From assembly GCA_002694465.1 (NCBI GenBank), contig NZMG01000010.1, positions 65,097 through 129,096 on the forward strand: 64,000 nt of DNA, read 5' to 3'. Below are positions 9,185-16,715 of the stretch, one piece after another. The notes beneath the pieces were generated by a model, which saw only the letters and a list, made by a program, of their open reading frames with translations, did no database searches and was not told the DNA's origin. The stretch is from Flavobacteriaceae bacterium (GTDB lineage: Bacteria; Bacteroidota; Bacteroidia; Flavobacteriales; Flavobacteriaceae). Made by a program: the position numbers and the translations under genes. Every line of letters starts with the position of its first letter. Positions within the stretch are counted from its first letter, which is position 1.

Positions 9185-10156
9185 TTAAACTTCTAATAAA
9201 GAATTATCACTTTCAATGGGTGTAGGTGGCGGTGGCGGTTCGACTTTTCCAAAGAGTTTTTCTCCCCAACCCGTCCATTTATAACGCCAAGCCATAATCC
9301 CTAAAAATATGGGGTATACGACCAATACAGGAATGATAACATCTACTCCAGCGGCTGGATTGGAAATATCTTTAAAAATAGAATGGGTTTGAAACGCTGT
9401 CCAATCTGCAGTCACAAGCAATGCCGCCACTAAATTATTTCCCGCATGAAAACCTAGTGCGAGTTCCATGCCTTCATCCATTAAGGTCATAATTCCAAGT
9501 AACAAACCCGTGCCAATATAATAGACCATGATGATATTACCCATTTTATCTACTTCTGGATTAAAGAAATGAAGACTTCCAAAAATAACCGAGGTTACAA
9601 TAAGTGGAACCCAACGATTCTTTGCCATGACACCAATGCCTTGCATTAAATATCCGCGAAAAAGGTATTCTTCAAAACTAGTTTGTAAGGGTATTAAAAC
9701 AATTGCTATAACCGCAAGTATTAAAAAAGGAACAAGTTTAAATTGTATAACATAATCCTCTGGATTCCTATAATAATCTAGCAGTGTCATTACAATAGTT
9801 GTCACCGCTATTAACCCGAAGCCAAAAGCAAAACGCCCCCAATCTATTTTCCTTCGGGAGGTGGTGACAGCAGTCATGGTTTGTTTGTGTACCAATTTCA
9901 CCCAAAAATAAAGCCCAGCTAAACCTATGGCAAATGACAAAAGCATTAAAAACAAGGTGAGATTTGACTCTAAAATTCCCATTAATACATTTGGGTCTTC
10001 AAGGGAAGCAATGTCGCCCCCTTCGGAAAGAATTTTTATTAATACTCCTATTACTAATGGAATGGAGCCCAATTGCCAAATTAAAAATATTACTACAAAA
10101 CCTATGATATATCGCCAAGCGTCGTGTAAAGATTGATAGGCTCTTTCTATAAACAT
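9185..10156 (-). CDS. CPBP family intramembrane glutamic endopeptidase
   Basis: This 323-residue polytopic membrane protein has about seven to eight hydrophobic segments. The Abi/CPBP motifs are present: FEEYLFRG (161-168, the two catalytic Glu and the Arg), FGSLHFF (about 192-198) and FHAGNN (about 237). The cytoplasmic tail is proline-rich. The family includes Rce1-like prenyl-protein proteases and many unassigned bacterial members. It sits between menC and menE with gaps of 3 and 9 bases, so it is almost certainly co-transcribed with menaquinone genes. A link to prenyl substrates is tempting but inferred. Confidence 0.88.
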   Translation of the reverse strand: MFIERAYQSLHDAWRYIIGFVVIFLIWQLGSIPLVIGVLIKILSEGGDIASLEDPNVLMGILESNLTLFLMLLSFAIGLAGLYFWVKLVHKQTMTAVTTSRRKIDWGRFAFGFGLIAVTTIVMTLLDYYRNPEDYVIQFKLVPFLILAVIAIVLIPLQTSFEEYLFRGYLMQGIGVMAKNRWVPLIVTSVIFGSLHFFNPEVDKMGNIIMVYYIGTGLLLGIMTLMDEGMELALGFHAGNNLVAALLVTADWTAFQTHSIFKDISNPAAGVDVIIPVLVVYPIFLGIMAWRYKWTGWGEKLFGKVEPPPPPTPIESDNSLLEV

Positions 10157-10159
10157 GTA

Positions 10160-11203
10160 CTATAAATTTATCTTCTTTAAATCCCAAGGTTTATTGAGTC
10201 GGTACCTTAAACATCCATTAATGACTTCAAGGGGAGAAGCAATATTATTAGTGTATAAACTTCCCGTTCCCAAACCTTGTGGCAATTTACTATTTTTTGT
10301 GAAGGTGTATTGTGAAATTGCGTTTAATCCTACATTACTTTCCAATGCCGATGTAATCCACCAACCCACGTGGTGCTTTTGAGCCAAAGAAATCCAAGTG
10401 TCGCAACCTTTAAAACCACCTATAAAACTAGGTTTTAATATAATGTATTGCGGTTGGATGGTTTGCAAAAGTTGTTTCTTTTCTTCGGAAGAAAACACCC
10501 CAATAAGTTCTTCGTCTAAGGCAATAGGTAGCGGAGTTTCTTCACATAATCTAGCCATCTCTTGCCACTGTTTTGGTTTAATGGGCTGCTCTATAGAATG
10601 CAATTGAAGATCTGATAATCGCTTCAGTTTTTCTAAGGCTTCGGAAGAAGAAAAGGCTCCATTAGCGTCAACACGCAATTCAACTTCTGAAGGAGTAAAT
10701 TCTTTTCGAATGGATTTCAACAATTCCAATTCAGTATTAAAATCAATAGCTCCAATTTTCATTTTAATGCACGTGAAGCCATCTTTTAATTTTTCAGAAA
10801 TCTGTTGCTTCATAAAGGCTTTGTCACCCATCCAAATAAGTCCGTTAATGGGAATGCTTGCTTCTCCATTTGAAAAGGAGGATGGAAATAGCTGAAATTT
10901 ATCTTTAGTGACAAACGATTTAAATGCCATCTCCACCCCTATTTGTATGGATGGAAATTCGGTTAAATTTTTATAAAGAGGATCTTCACCTAAGTGAATA
11001 TTGTCACAAACCCATTTCAGTTTTTCTTCATAATCGGGTCGGTCATCCACACTCAATCCTCTTAAGATTCCACACTCCCCAATGCCCCAATTTTCACCTT
11101 CATTCAATTGTAAAAACCACGTTTCCTTTGTTCTTAAAATTCCGCGCGAAGTACCGCTGGGTAGTTTGAAGTTGAGAATGTACTGCTGGTTGCTTGCTGT
11201 CAT
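10160..11203 (-). CDS. menC: o-succinylbenzoate synthase
   Basis: This 347-residue enolase-superfamily enzyme shows the expected catalytic set: the KMK pair (K147, K149), metal ligands in LRVDANG (about D179), SIEQP (about E205) and ALDEE (about D230), and the distal lysine in ILKPS (about K257). It dehydrates SHCHC to o-succinylbenzoate in menaquinone synthesis. Its start directly abuts the stop of the upstream hydrolase gene, supporting a single operon with menA and menE. Confidence 0.93.
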   Translation of the reverse strand: MTASNQQYILNFKLPSGTSRGILRTKETWFLQLNEGENWGIGECGILRGLSVDDRPDYEEKLKWVCDNIHLGEDPLYKNLTEFPSIQIGVEMAFKSFVTKDKFQLFPSSFSNGEASIPINGLIWMGDKAFMKQQISEKLKDGFTCIKMKIGAIDFNTELELLKSIRKEFTPSEVELRVDANGAFSSSEALEKLKRLSDLQLHSIEQPIKPKQWQEMARLCEETPLPIALDEELIGVFSSEEKKQLLQTIQPQYIILKPSFIGGFKGCDTWISLAQKHHVGWWITSALESNVGLNAISQYTFTKNSKLPQGLGTGSLYTNNIASPLEVINGCLRYRLNKPWDLKKINL

Positions 11204-11884
11204 TTATAATTCAATAGATTCACCTATGTCTAAAAGCATTAAATCCTTTCCTGCATCGTAGAATTTCTTTTTGGCTTCTTCATGATTTATTTCAATATAG
11301 CCAAAGGTGTCGTAATGAACTCCCAATACTTTCTCACATTGCACAAAATCACTAGCGATAATGGCATCATCAATGCCCATGGTAAAGTTATCTCCTATGG
11401 GAAGGATGGCTAAATCTAATTTTGTGGTCATAGGAATAAGTTTCATATCCATAGTTAATGCCGTATCACCAGCGATATAAATATTTTTATGTTCCCCTTC
11501 TATAACAAAGCCTCCGGGCTGTCCGCCATAAGAACCATCGGCAAAGGAAGAAGTATGAATAGCGCTTACATATTTTACATTTCCGAAATCAAATCGCCAA
11601 TTTCCTCCGTGATTCATGGGATGCACGGTAATCCCTTTGGCTTCATAATGGCTTGCTATTTCCCAGTTGCTTACAATGGTAGCCCCTGTGTTTTTAGCGA
11701 TGGCTTCGGCATCTAACACATGGTCTTGGTGTGCATGCGTTAATAAAATATAATCTGCTTTTAGAGAATTAATGTCAATTTTATCCTTAGAAAGTGGGTT
11801 GCCAGAAATAAAAGGATCTACCAAAATGGTAGTGTCTTCAACATCAATTTGCAAGGAATTTTGACCGAAATATGTAATCTTCAT
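11204..11884 (-). CDS. metal-dependent hydrolase, MBL fold (UPF0173 type)
   Basis: This 226-residue metallo-beta-lactamase-fold protein has the zinc motif THAHQDH (about 49-55), a further histidine in PMNHGG, the aspartate in IAGDTAL and a late histidine in LGVHYDT. It matches the UPF0173/YtkL type, whose physiological substrate is not settled. It lies between menA and menC with gaps of 15 and 0 bases. MBL-fold enzymes can hydrolyse thioesters (glyoxalase II), so DHNA-CoA thioesterase is a speculative role. A general detoxifying hydrolase is equally possible. Confidence 0.85.
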   Translation of the reverse strand: MKITYFGQNSLQIDVEDTTILVDPFISGNPLSKDKIDINSLKADYILLTHAHQDHVLDAEAIAKNTGATIVSNWEIASHYEAKGITVHPMNHGGNWRFDFGNVKYVSAIHTSSFADGSYGGQPGGFVIEGEHKNIYIAGDTALTMDMKLIPMTTKLDLAILPIGDNFTMGIDDAIIASDFVQCEKVLGVHYDTFGYIEINHEEAKKKFYDAGKDLMLLDIGESIEL

Positions 11885-11899
11885 GATACCAATTTTTTT

Positions 11900-12847
11900 C
11901 TAGTTAAAGATAGCAAACAGAATAGCAAACAGAAAAGTACTGAGTGCTACTTTCTTTAATTCGGAATCTAACAATCGCGGTTCTGTATTTTTAAAAACCG
12001 TTTTCATATTCAGAATAAACGGAATAAAGGCTATGACATACACAAATTGCATGGCATCCCAATAGTTTAAAATACTATACCCCACGGTACAAAGCATTCC
12101 GAAGAGCAATAAAAAGGCGTGGTACTGTTTTGCCTTTTCAAAACCCATTTTTACGACAAGGGTTCTTTTGCCCACCTCTGCATCGTTCTCAATATCCCGA
12201 AGGTTATTTAAATTTAAAACCGCGGTGCTAAAACATCCTATGGCAGTGGCGGGTAACAATAATTCCCACTGGAGGGTTTTTGTAAACAAAAAATAACTGC
12301 CCAACACACTCAATAATCCAAAAAATAGAAACACAAATACATCCCCTAGACCAGAATAGCCGTATGCATTTTTCCCCACTGTATATTTTACGGCAGCAAT
12401 AATGGAGGCTATCGCTAAATTGAAAAACACAAAAGAGAGTATGAAATTTTCATTGCCAAAAGACTCAAAAATGAGGATGGTAGCTAGGAAAAAAGTGATG
12501 GCACCGGTGACAATCATCCCAACCTTCATTTGTTTGGGCAAAATAAATCCCGACGCGACCATACGTTTTTCACCTTGTCGGTTAGCATCGGTTCCTTTAA
12601 TGCCGTCACCATAGTCATTGGCAAAGTTGGATAGTATTTGGAAACCATTGGTTACTAAAATAGCGAGCCAAAATATAGTAGTATTATAAAACGCTCCTAA
12701 GCAAATGGCAGATCCCATTGAGAAAAGAGAAGCACTTTCAAAACAAAAGTCTTCAAACCCAAAAGAACTTCCCACAATGACTCCAGAAACCGAAAGTGGT
12801 AAGGTTCGTAAACGTGCGGCTGCAATCCAAGCTTTTAGTGTAGTCAT
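11900..12847 (-). CDS. menA: 1,4-dihydroxy-2-naphthoate polyprenyltransferase
   Basis: This 315-residue UbiA-superfamily membrane enzyme has eight to nine transmembrane segments. The two Asp-rich Mg-diphosphate motifs are NDYGDGIKGTD (about 77-87) and NNLRDIENDAEVGKR (about 213-227). It attaches the polyprenyl chain to DHNA, the membrane step of menaquinone synthesis. It is first in the minus-strand operon menA, hydrolase, menC, CPBP, menE. menB, menD and menF are not in the window. Confidence 0.93.
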   Translation of the reverse strand: MTTLKAWIAAARLRTLPLSVSGVIVGSSFGFEDFCFESASLFSMGSAICLGAFYNTTIFWLAILVTNGFQILSNFANDYGDGIKGTDANRQGEKRMVASGFILPKQMKVGMIVTGAITFFLATILIFESFGNENFILSFVFFNLAIASIIAAVKYTVGKNAYGYSGLGDVFVFLFFGLLSVLGSYFLFTKTLQWELLLPATAIGCFSTAVLNLNNLRDIENDAEVGKRTLVVKMGFEKAKQYHAFLLLFGMLCTVGYSILNYWDAMQFVYVIAFIPFILNMKTVFKNTEPRLLDSELKKVALSTFLFAILFAIFN

Positions 12848-12864
12848 TCAATAGAATTGAATGG

Positions 12865-12872
12865 CAAAAATA
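12865..12872 (-). promoter_or_regulatory. -7 element candidate for the menA operon
   Basis: The minus strand reads TATTTTTG here, an exact TAnnTTTG, 17 bases before the menA ATG. This implies a very short leader. No good TTG -33 element is seen at 19-21 bases, so confidence is limited. Confidence 0.4.
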
Positions 12873-12999
12873 CCTTTAAATTTTATAAATTCTTTCATTA
12901 CCTCCTAAATCATTGACAGTTTGGAAGTTAAAAATGGTTACCATGTATTTAGAAAAAAAATAGTATTTTCATTTCCATAAACCATCTAAAAACGAATTG

Positions 13000-13374
13000 A
13001 TGAAAAGAAATATCGACATCGGCCTACTTGTTCTTCGTGTAGGAGTTTCTGCCCTTATGTTAACTCATGGCTTCCCAAAATTAATGCGATTTATTGAAGG
13101 AAATATGGCCATTGTGGGAGACCCTATTGGTGTGGGAACACTCATATCGTCCATCTTAGTGCTTCTTGGTGAAGTCGTGGCACCAGTACTAGTATTAATT
13201 GGTTTAAAATCTCGTTTTGCTGCCGTGGTAAGTGCGGCCACAATGGCTGTTGCGGCTTTTATTGCACATGATGGTGACCCCATAGCCAAAAAGGAAAAGG
13301 CATTATTGTTTTTTATAGCATACGTTGCTATTGCCTTAATGGGTGCTGGAAAATTTTCGGTAGATAAGAAATAG
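13000..13374 (+). CDS. DoxX family membrane protein
   Basis: The protein has 124 residues counted from ATG 13000, preferred over the adjacent TTG 12997. It has four hydrophobic segments and the DoxX-like LRVGVSALMLTHGFPKL opening. The conserved central GEVVAPVLVLIGL and the AAFIAHDGDP loop fit the family. DoxX proteins have been linked to quinone or thiosulfate redox and oxidative-stress complexes, but this member's partner is unknown. It is divergent from menA and convergent with holA with no gap. Confidence 0.85.
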   Translation: MKRNIDIGLLVLRVGVSALMLTHGFPKLMRFIEGNMAIVGDPIGVGTLISSILVLLGEVVAPVLVLIGLKSRFAAVVSAATMAVAAFIAHDGDPIAKKEKALLFFIAYVAIALMGAGKFSVDKK

Positions 13375-14379
13375 TTAATTAAAGATTTTAACCAGAAGTT
13401 CTTTTAGTAAATCCCCTTGCGAAAGATTAGCAGCACCAACGCCTTTGCTTTTCATATCAATTTCACGAATGGCACTTACTATGGCACTGACCTTTTTCAT
13501 GGGGTAGTTTCGTGCGGCTTCTTGGTATTCTTTAATAAAATACGGGTTTACCCCCAATGCTTTTGGTGCCGTGGACTTGTCACTAATAGAGTGATATTTA
13601 AGCAGTTTTGAGAAAAAACTATATAGCAAGGCAACGGTCATTACAATAGGGTGGTTTTTAGAATTTTGTCCAAAATATTGCACAATTCCAAAGGCTTTTT
13701 TTATGTCTTTAGTGGCAATGGCACTTTGTAACTCAAAATTATTGAAGTCTTTACTTATCCCAATATTTTCTTCTACAATCTGTGGTGTAATTTGCTCACC
13801 AGGTTTTATAATGAGTTGTAATTTTTCTAATTCATTATTTACCTTGCTTAAATTATTCCCCAAAAATTCAGTGAGCATTTGAGATGCTTTGGGTGTAATG
13901 GTATAGCCCTTCCCTGCTAACACTCTTCGAATCCAATCTGGCACCTGATTTTCATACAATTTATTACTTTCGAAGAGAACGCCACTTTTCTTTATGGTTT
14001 TGGCTAATTTTTTCCGAGCATCTAACTTTTTGTATTTGTAGCAAATCACCAAAACGGTTGTAGGTTGTGGGTTTTCAACATAAGAAACTAGGTTTTCGAT
14101 GGTACGAGAGAGTTCCTGCGCTTCTTTTACAATTACCACCTGCCGTTCTGCCATCATGGGGTATCGTTTGGCGTTGCTAACAATATCCTCAATCGTTATA
14201 TCCCTGCCATAGAGCACCATTTGGTTAAATCCTTTCTCTTCTTCAGAAAGCAAATGATCTTCAATATAATCACTTATTCCATCAATATAATACGGCTCCT
14301 CACCCATTAAAAAATAGATAGGCGCAATAGTGCCTTGTTTAATATCGCCAATGATTTGTTTTACCTGCTCTAAAGCCAT
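13375..14379 (-). CDS. holA: DNA polymerase III subunit delta
   Basis: This 334-residue protein matches the delta clamp-loader subunit. The N-terminal domain has the LMGEEPYYID segment, a Rossmann-like core containing VVIVKEAQEL follows, and the C-terminal helical collar domain contains KDFNNFELQSAI. Delta opens the sliding clamp and works with gamma/tau and delta-prime in the cytoplasm. It is divergent from the HsdR-N-like gene, an arrangement often seen in Bacteroidota. Confidence 0.9.
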   Translation of the reverse strand: MALEQVKQIIGDIKQGTIAPIYFLMGEEPYYIDGISDYIEDHLLSEEEKGFNQMVLYGRDITIEDIVSNAKRYPMMAERQVVIVKEAQELSRTIENLVSYVENPQPTTVLVICYKYKKLDARKKLAKTIKKSGVLFESNKLYENQVPDWIRRVLAGKGYTITPKASQMLTEFLGNNLSKVNNELEKLQLIIKPGEQITPQIVEENIGISKDFNNFELQSAIATKDIKKAFGIVQYFGQNSKNHPIVMTVALLYSFFSKLLKYHSISDKSTAPKALGVNPYFIKEYQEAARNYPMKKVSAIVSAIREIDMKSKGVGAANLSQGDLLKELLVKIFN

Positions 14380-14421
14380 GTAGAATTATGAAAAATGAAA
14401 CAGAAAACGTTTCTTTGTTTT

Positions 14422-14856
14422 ATGCTGAAACTAAATTTTCCAGAATATTCCTTTCGGTTCAAAAATAGCGAAAACAAACGGTTGATTTTTGATCCTATCC
14501 GAAAAAAATTTATGATGCTCACTCCCGAAGAATGGGTTCGGCAACATACGGTTCAGTTTCTTATACAAGAGAAAGGGTATTCGGCTTCTTTAATCAATGT
14601 TGAAAAGCAACTCAACCTCCACGGCACTAAAAAACGTTATGATATTGTTGTGTTTAACCCTAACGGAAGCATCTTCCTTATTGTAGAATGCAAAGCTCCC
14701 ACTATTGAAATAAACCAAGAAACTTTCGACCAAATTGCACGTTATAACCTCGTGACGCAAGCCGAATATTTAATGGTTACCAATGGACTCGACCATTTTT
14801 ACTGCCAAATGGATTATAATAACGAGCGGTATGTTTTTTTAAGGGAATTGCCTTAA
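14422..14856 (+). CDS. orphan HsdR N-terminal-like PD-(D/E)XK protein
   Basis: The protein has 144 residues from ATG 14422 (MLKLNFPEYSF); an upstream ATG at 14395 adds nine residues unlike the family. The fold is the type I restriction HsdR N-terminal nuclease domain. TPEEWVRQHT and the nuclease core Asp in YDIVVFNPNG plus the Glu-x-Lys in IVECKAP match PD-(D/E)XK. No helicase, HsdM or HsdS is near. The gene lies back to back with holA, as is common in Bacteroidota, so a housekeeping DNA-repair or replication role is more likely than restriction. Confidence 0.8.
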   Translation: MLKLNFPEYSFRFKNSENKRLIFDPIRKKFMMLTPEEWVRQHTVQFLIQEKGYSASLINVEKQLNLHGTKKRYDIVVFNPNGSIFLIVECKAPTIEINQETFDQIARYNLVTQAEYLMVTNGLDHFYCQMDYNNERYVFLRELP

Positions 14857-14933
14857 AGATTTACAAAATAATACTTGCAAAGTTTAGGAATTTAATTTTA
14901 CTTTGTATTTCAAAGTACTTTAAAAAATACATC

Positions 14934-15218
14934 ATGAAAACTAATAGACTTACCTTTATTCTCATCACAGCAACTATTCTATTGCTTATCCCTTTGGTTG
15001 CCATGCAGTTTACTGAAGAAGTGAATTGGACACTAGCCGATTTTCTAGTGGCAGGTGTATTATTATATGGCACGGGGTTGCTATGCGAGTTAATTTTAAG
15101 AAAAGTAAAAAAAGTGAAACTACGTATAGCCCTATGCATAGGTATTCTAATTGTACTATTGTTAATTTGGGCTGAATTGGCCGTTGGAATTTTTGGCACT
15201 CTCATTGCTGGAAGTTAG
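14934..15218 (+). CDS. small membrane protein, unknown
   Basis: This 94-residue protein has three predicted transmembrane helices at about 8-24, 36-56 and 68-90, joined by a basic loop (LRKVKKVKLR). I do not recognise a named family. The minus-strand ORF covering the same bases lacks any recognisable feature, and the plus-strand frame has clean hydrophobic segments, so I prefer this one. Its start follows an AT-rich leader. It stands alone between the HsdR-N-like and SRPBCC genes. Confidence 0.65.
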   Translation: MKTNRLTFILITATILLLIPLVAMQFTEEVNWTLADFLVAGVLLYGTGLLCELILRKVKKVKLRIALCIGILIVLLLIWAELAVGIFGTLIAGS

Positions 15219-15272
15219 CACCTATTTCGAAAGGATTTTATACCTTTAGTGAAGGTATAAGTTCTTTACACA

Positions 15273-15710
15273 ATGAAAGAAAGCAGTTTCACTATATATA
15301 ACAATCTTACAATTCATGCTCCCGTCGAACGTGTTTTTGAAGCTATTAGCGAACCTCATCACCTAATAAACTGGTGGCCTCAACGGTGTACTGGAAATCC
15401 AGAATTGGGAGGAGCCTATAATTTTTATTTTACTCCAGAATACGATTGGTACGGGGAAGTGAGTCAAATAGAAAAACCACATTCATTTTATATTAAAATG
15501 ACTCAGGCAGATACCGATTGGGACCCTACCACTTTTAGTTTCGATTTGGAAGAGGAAAACGGAAAAACCCAAGTGAGGTTCTCACATTCCAACTGGCCAG
15601 CTTGCAATGACCATTTTAAAATTGCTTCCTATTGTTGGGCAGTATTATTAAAAGGGCTTAAAGATTACTTAGAAAGAGGAGACATTGTTCCATTTGAAAA
15701 ACGTTCATAA
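15273..15710 (+). CDS. SRPBCC / START-like (AHSA1-type) domain protein
   Basis: The protein has 145 residues. The opening IHAPVERVFEAISEPHHLINWWPQ is typical of the polyketide-cyclase/AHSA1 helix-grip fold, which encloses a hydrophobic ligand cavity. GEVSQIEKPHSFYIKM and a C-terminal helix with LLKGLKDYLERG complete the fold. The ligand is unknown. It is followed 11 bp later by a DinB-like gene, a frequent pairing in Bacteroidota, and the two are probably co-transcribed. Confidence 0.82.
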   Translation: MKESSFTIYNNLTIHAPVERVFEAISEPHHLINWWPQRCTGNPELGGAYNFYFTPEYDWYGEVSQIEKPHSFYIKMTQADTDWDPTTFSFDLEEENGKTQVRFSHSNWPACNDHFKIASYCWAVLLKGLKDYLERGDIVPFEKRS

Positions 15711-15720
15711 ATCTATACCA

Positions 15721-16296
15721 ATGAACCCACAAAATTACCTCGAAAGCGTCACGAAACAATTTCAGTATTACAAAATGCTTGGGGATAAAACCATAGCGCA
15801 ATTAGAAGAAAAAGATTTTTTTTGGCAATACAATCCAGAGAGTAATAGTATTGCCATTACGGTAAACCATTTATGGGGAAATATGCTTTCCCGCTGGACA
15901 GATTTTTTAACTAGTGATGGTGAAAAAGAATGGCGCCAAAGGGATTTGGAGTTTGAAGACATAATTAAAACAGAAAAAGAATTACTTGAAAAATGGGAAA
16001 CTGGTTGGCAATGCTTATTTGAAGCCTTAGCCTCCCTCAACGATACCAATTTTGAAACTATAATTTACATCCGAAATCAAGGGCACACCATAATGGAAGC
16101 CATTAATAGGCAACTAGCACATTACAGCTATCACGTAGGGCAAATAGTATATATAGGAAGAATGATAAAAGGAACAGATTGGCAAAGTCTTTCCATTCCT
16201 AAAGGAGCTTCCAAGGCATTTAATACCGAAAAATTTTCTCAAGATAGAAAGCGACAACATTTTACTGATGAATTCTTAAAAGACAATAAAAAATAA
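15721..16296 (+). CDS. DinB-superfamily protein (DUF1572-like)
   Basis: The protein has 191 residues from ATG 15721 (MNPQNYLES), preferred over the longer frame starting inside the previous gene. It is a predicted four-helix bundle, with candidate metal-binding histidines in VNHLWGN and the helix QLAHYSYHVGQIVYIG, characteristic of DUF1572/DinB. Members are often bacillithiol or mycothiol S-transferases or unknown. It is co-directional and close to the SRPBCC gene. Confidence 0.82.
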   Translation: MNPQNYLESVTKQFQYYKMLGDKTIAQLEEKDFFWQYNPESNSIAITVNHLWGNMLSRWTDFLTSDGEKEWRQRDLEFEDIIKTEKELLEKWETGWQCLFEALASLNDTNFETIIYIRNQGHTIMEAINRQLAHYSYHVGQIVYIGRMIKGTDWQSLSIPKGASKAFNTEKFSQDRKRQHFTDEFLKDNKK

Positions 16297-16316
16297 TCCT
16301 CTTTTAAGAAAAACTT

Positions 16317-16324
16317 TATATTTG
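16317..16324 (+). promoter_or_regulatory. -7 element candidate (TAnnTTTG)
   Basis: TATATTTG matches the -7 consensus and lies 25 bases before the ATG of the small membrane protein gene. A -33 TTG is not obvious. Confidence 0.4.
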
Positions 16325-16349
16325 AGAACTAACTCAAAAAAACAACTCC

Positions 16350-16715
16350 ATGTTAGGACTAGTACTCATTTATTTTATTGGAAAGTATTTTTACAAATTA
16401 GCCGAAGATTTCGGTAAAAGCAAATGGGGTTTTGCTATTCTTGGCGTTGTTTCTTATTATGCTGGTGCTTTTTTAGGGGGAATTATTTTAGGGTTAATAT
16501 CAATTTTTTGGGAAGACTTTGATATAGAATACATGAGTGATATGCAACTAGGCCTTATGGCAATTCTTTGGAGTGTTAATGTGTGTTGGAGTATATTCTC
16601 TTTTAAAGAAAATTTGGACAAAAAACCAAAAGGAAGAAGAAGTTGTTTCTATAGACGATATTGGAAAGTCTTAATTGGCTACTTCACTTATAAACTTAAT
16701 ACGATAGAGGCGTAA
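16350..16715 (+). CDS. small membrane protein, unknown; C-terminus possibly frameshifted
   Basis: The 121-residue frame has two or three hydrophobic segments (about 1-12, 26-52 and 67-86). No family is recognised. The last 30 residues are basic and aromatic and run 45 bases into the convergent recQ gene. Removing one A from the A6 run at 16620-16625 gives the acidic ending KNQKEEEVVSIDDIGKS, stopping at 16674, almost exactly at the recQ stop. That ending looks more natural, so an indel (real or sequencing) is suspected. The N-terminal 90 residues are well supported. Confidence 0.6.
   Translation: MLGLVLIYFIGKYFYKLAEDFGKSKWGFAILGVVSYYAGAFLGGIILGLISIFWEDFDIEYMSDMQLGLMAILWSVNVCWSIFSFKENLDKKPKGRRSCFYRRYWKVLIGYFTYKLNTIEA

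Noticed and set aside
14861..15205. Minus-strand 114-residue frame opposite the small membrane protein
   Set aside because: It has no recognisable domain, and the plus-strand frame has clean hydrophobic helices and a sensible ATG start after an AT-rich leader.
15241..15248. TACCTTTA as a -7 element for the SRPBCC gene
   Set aside because: The last base departs from TAnnTTTG and there is no TTG at the required distance.
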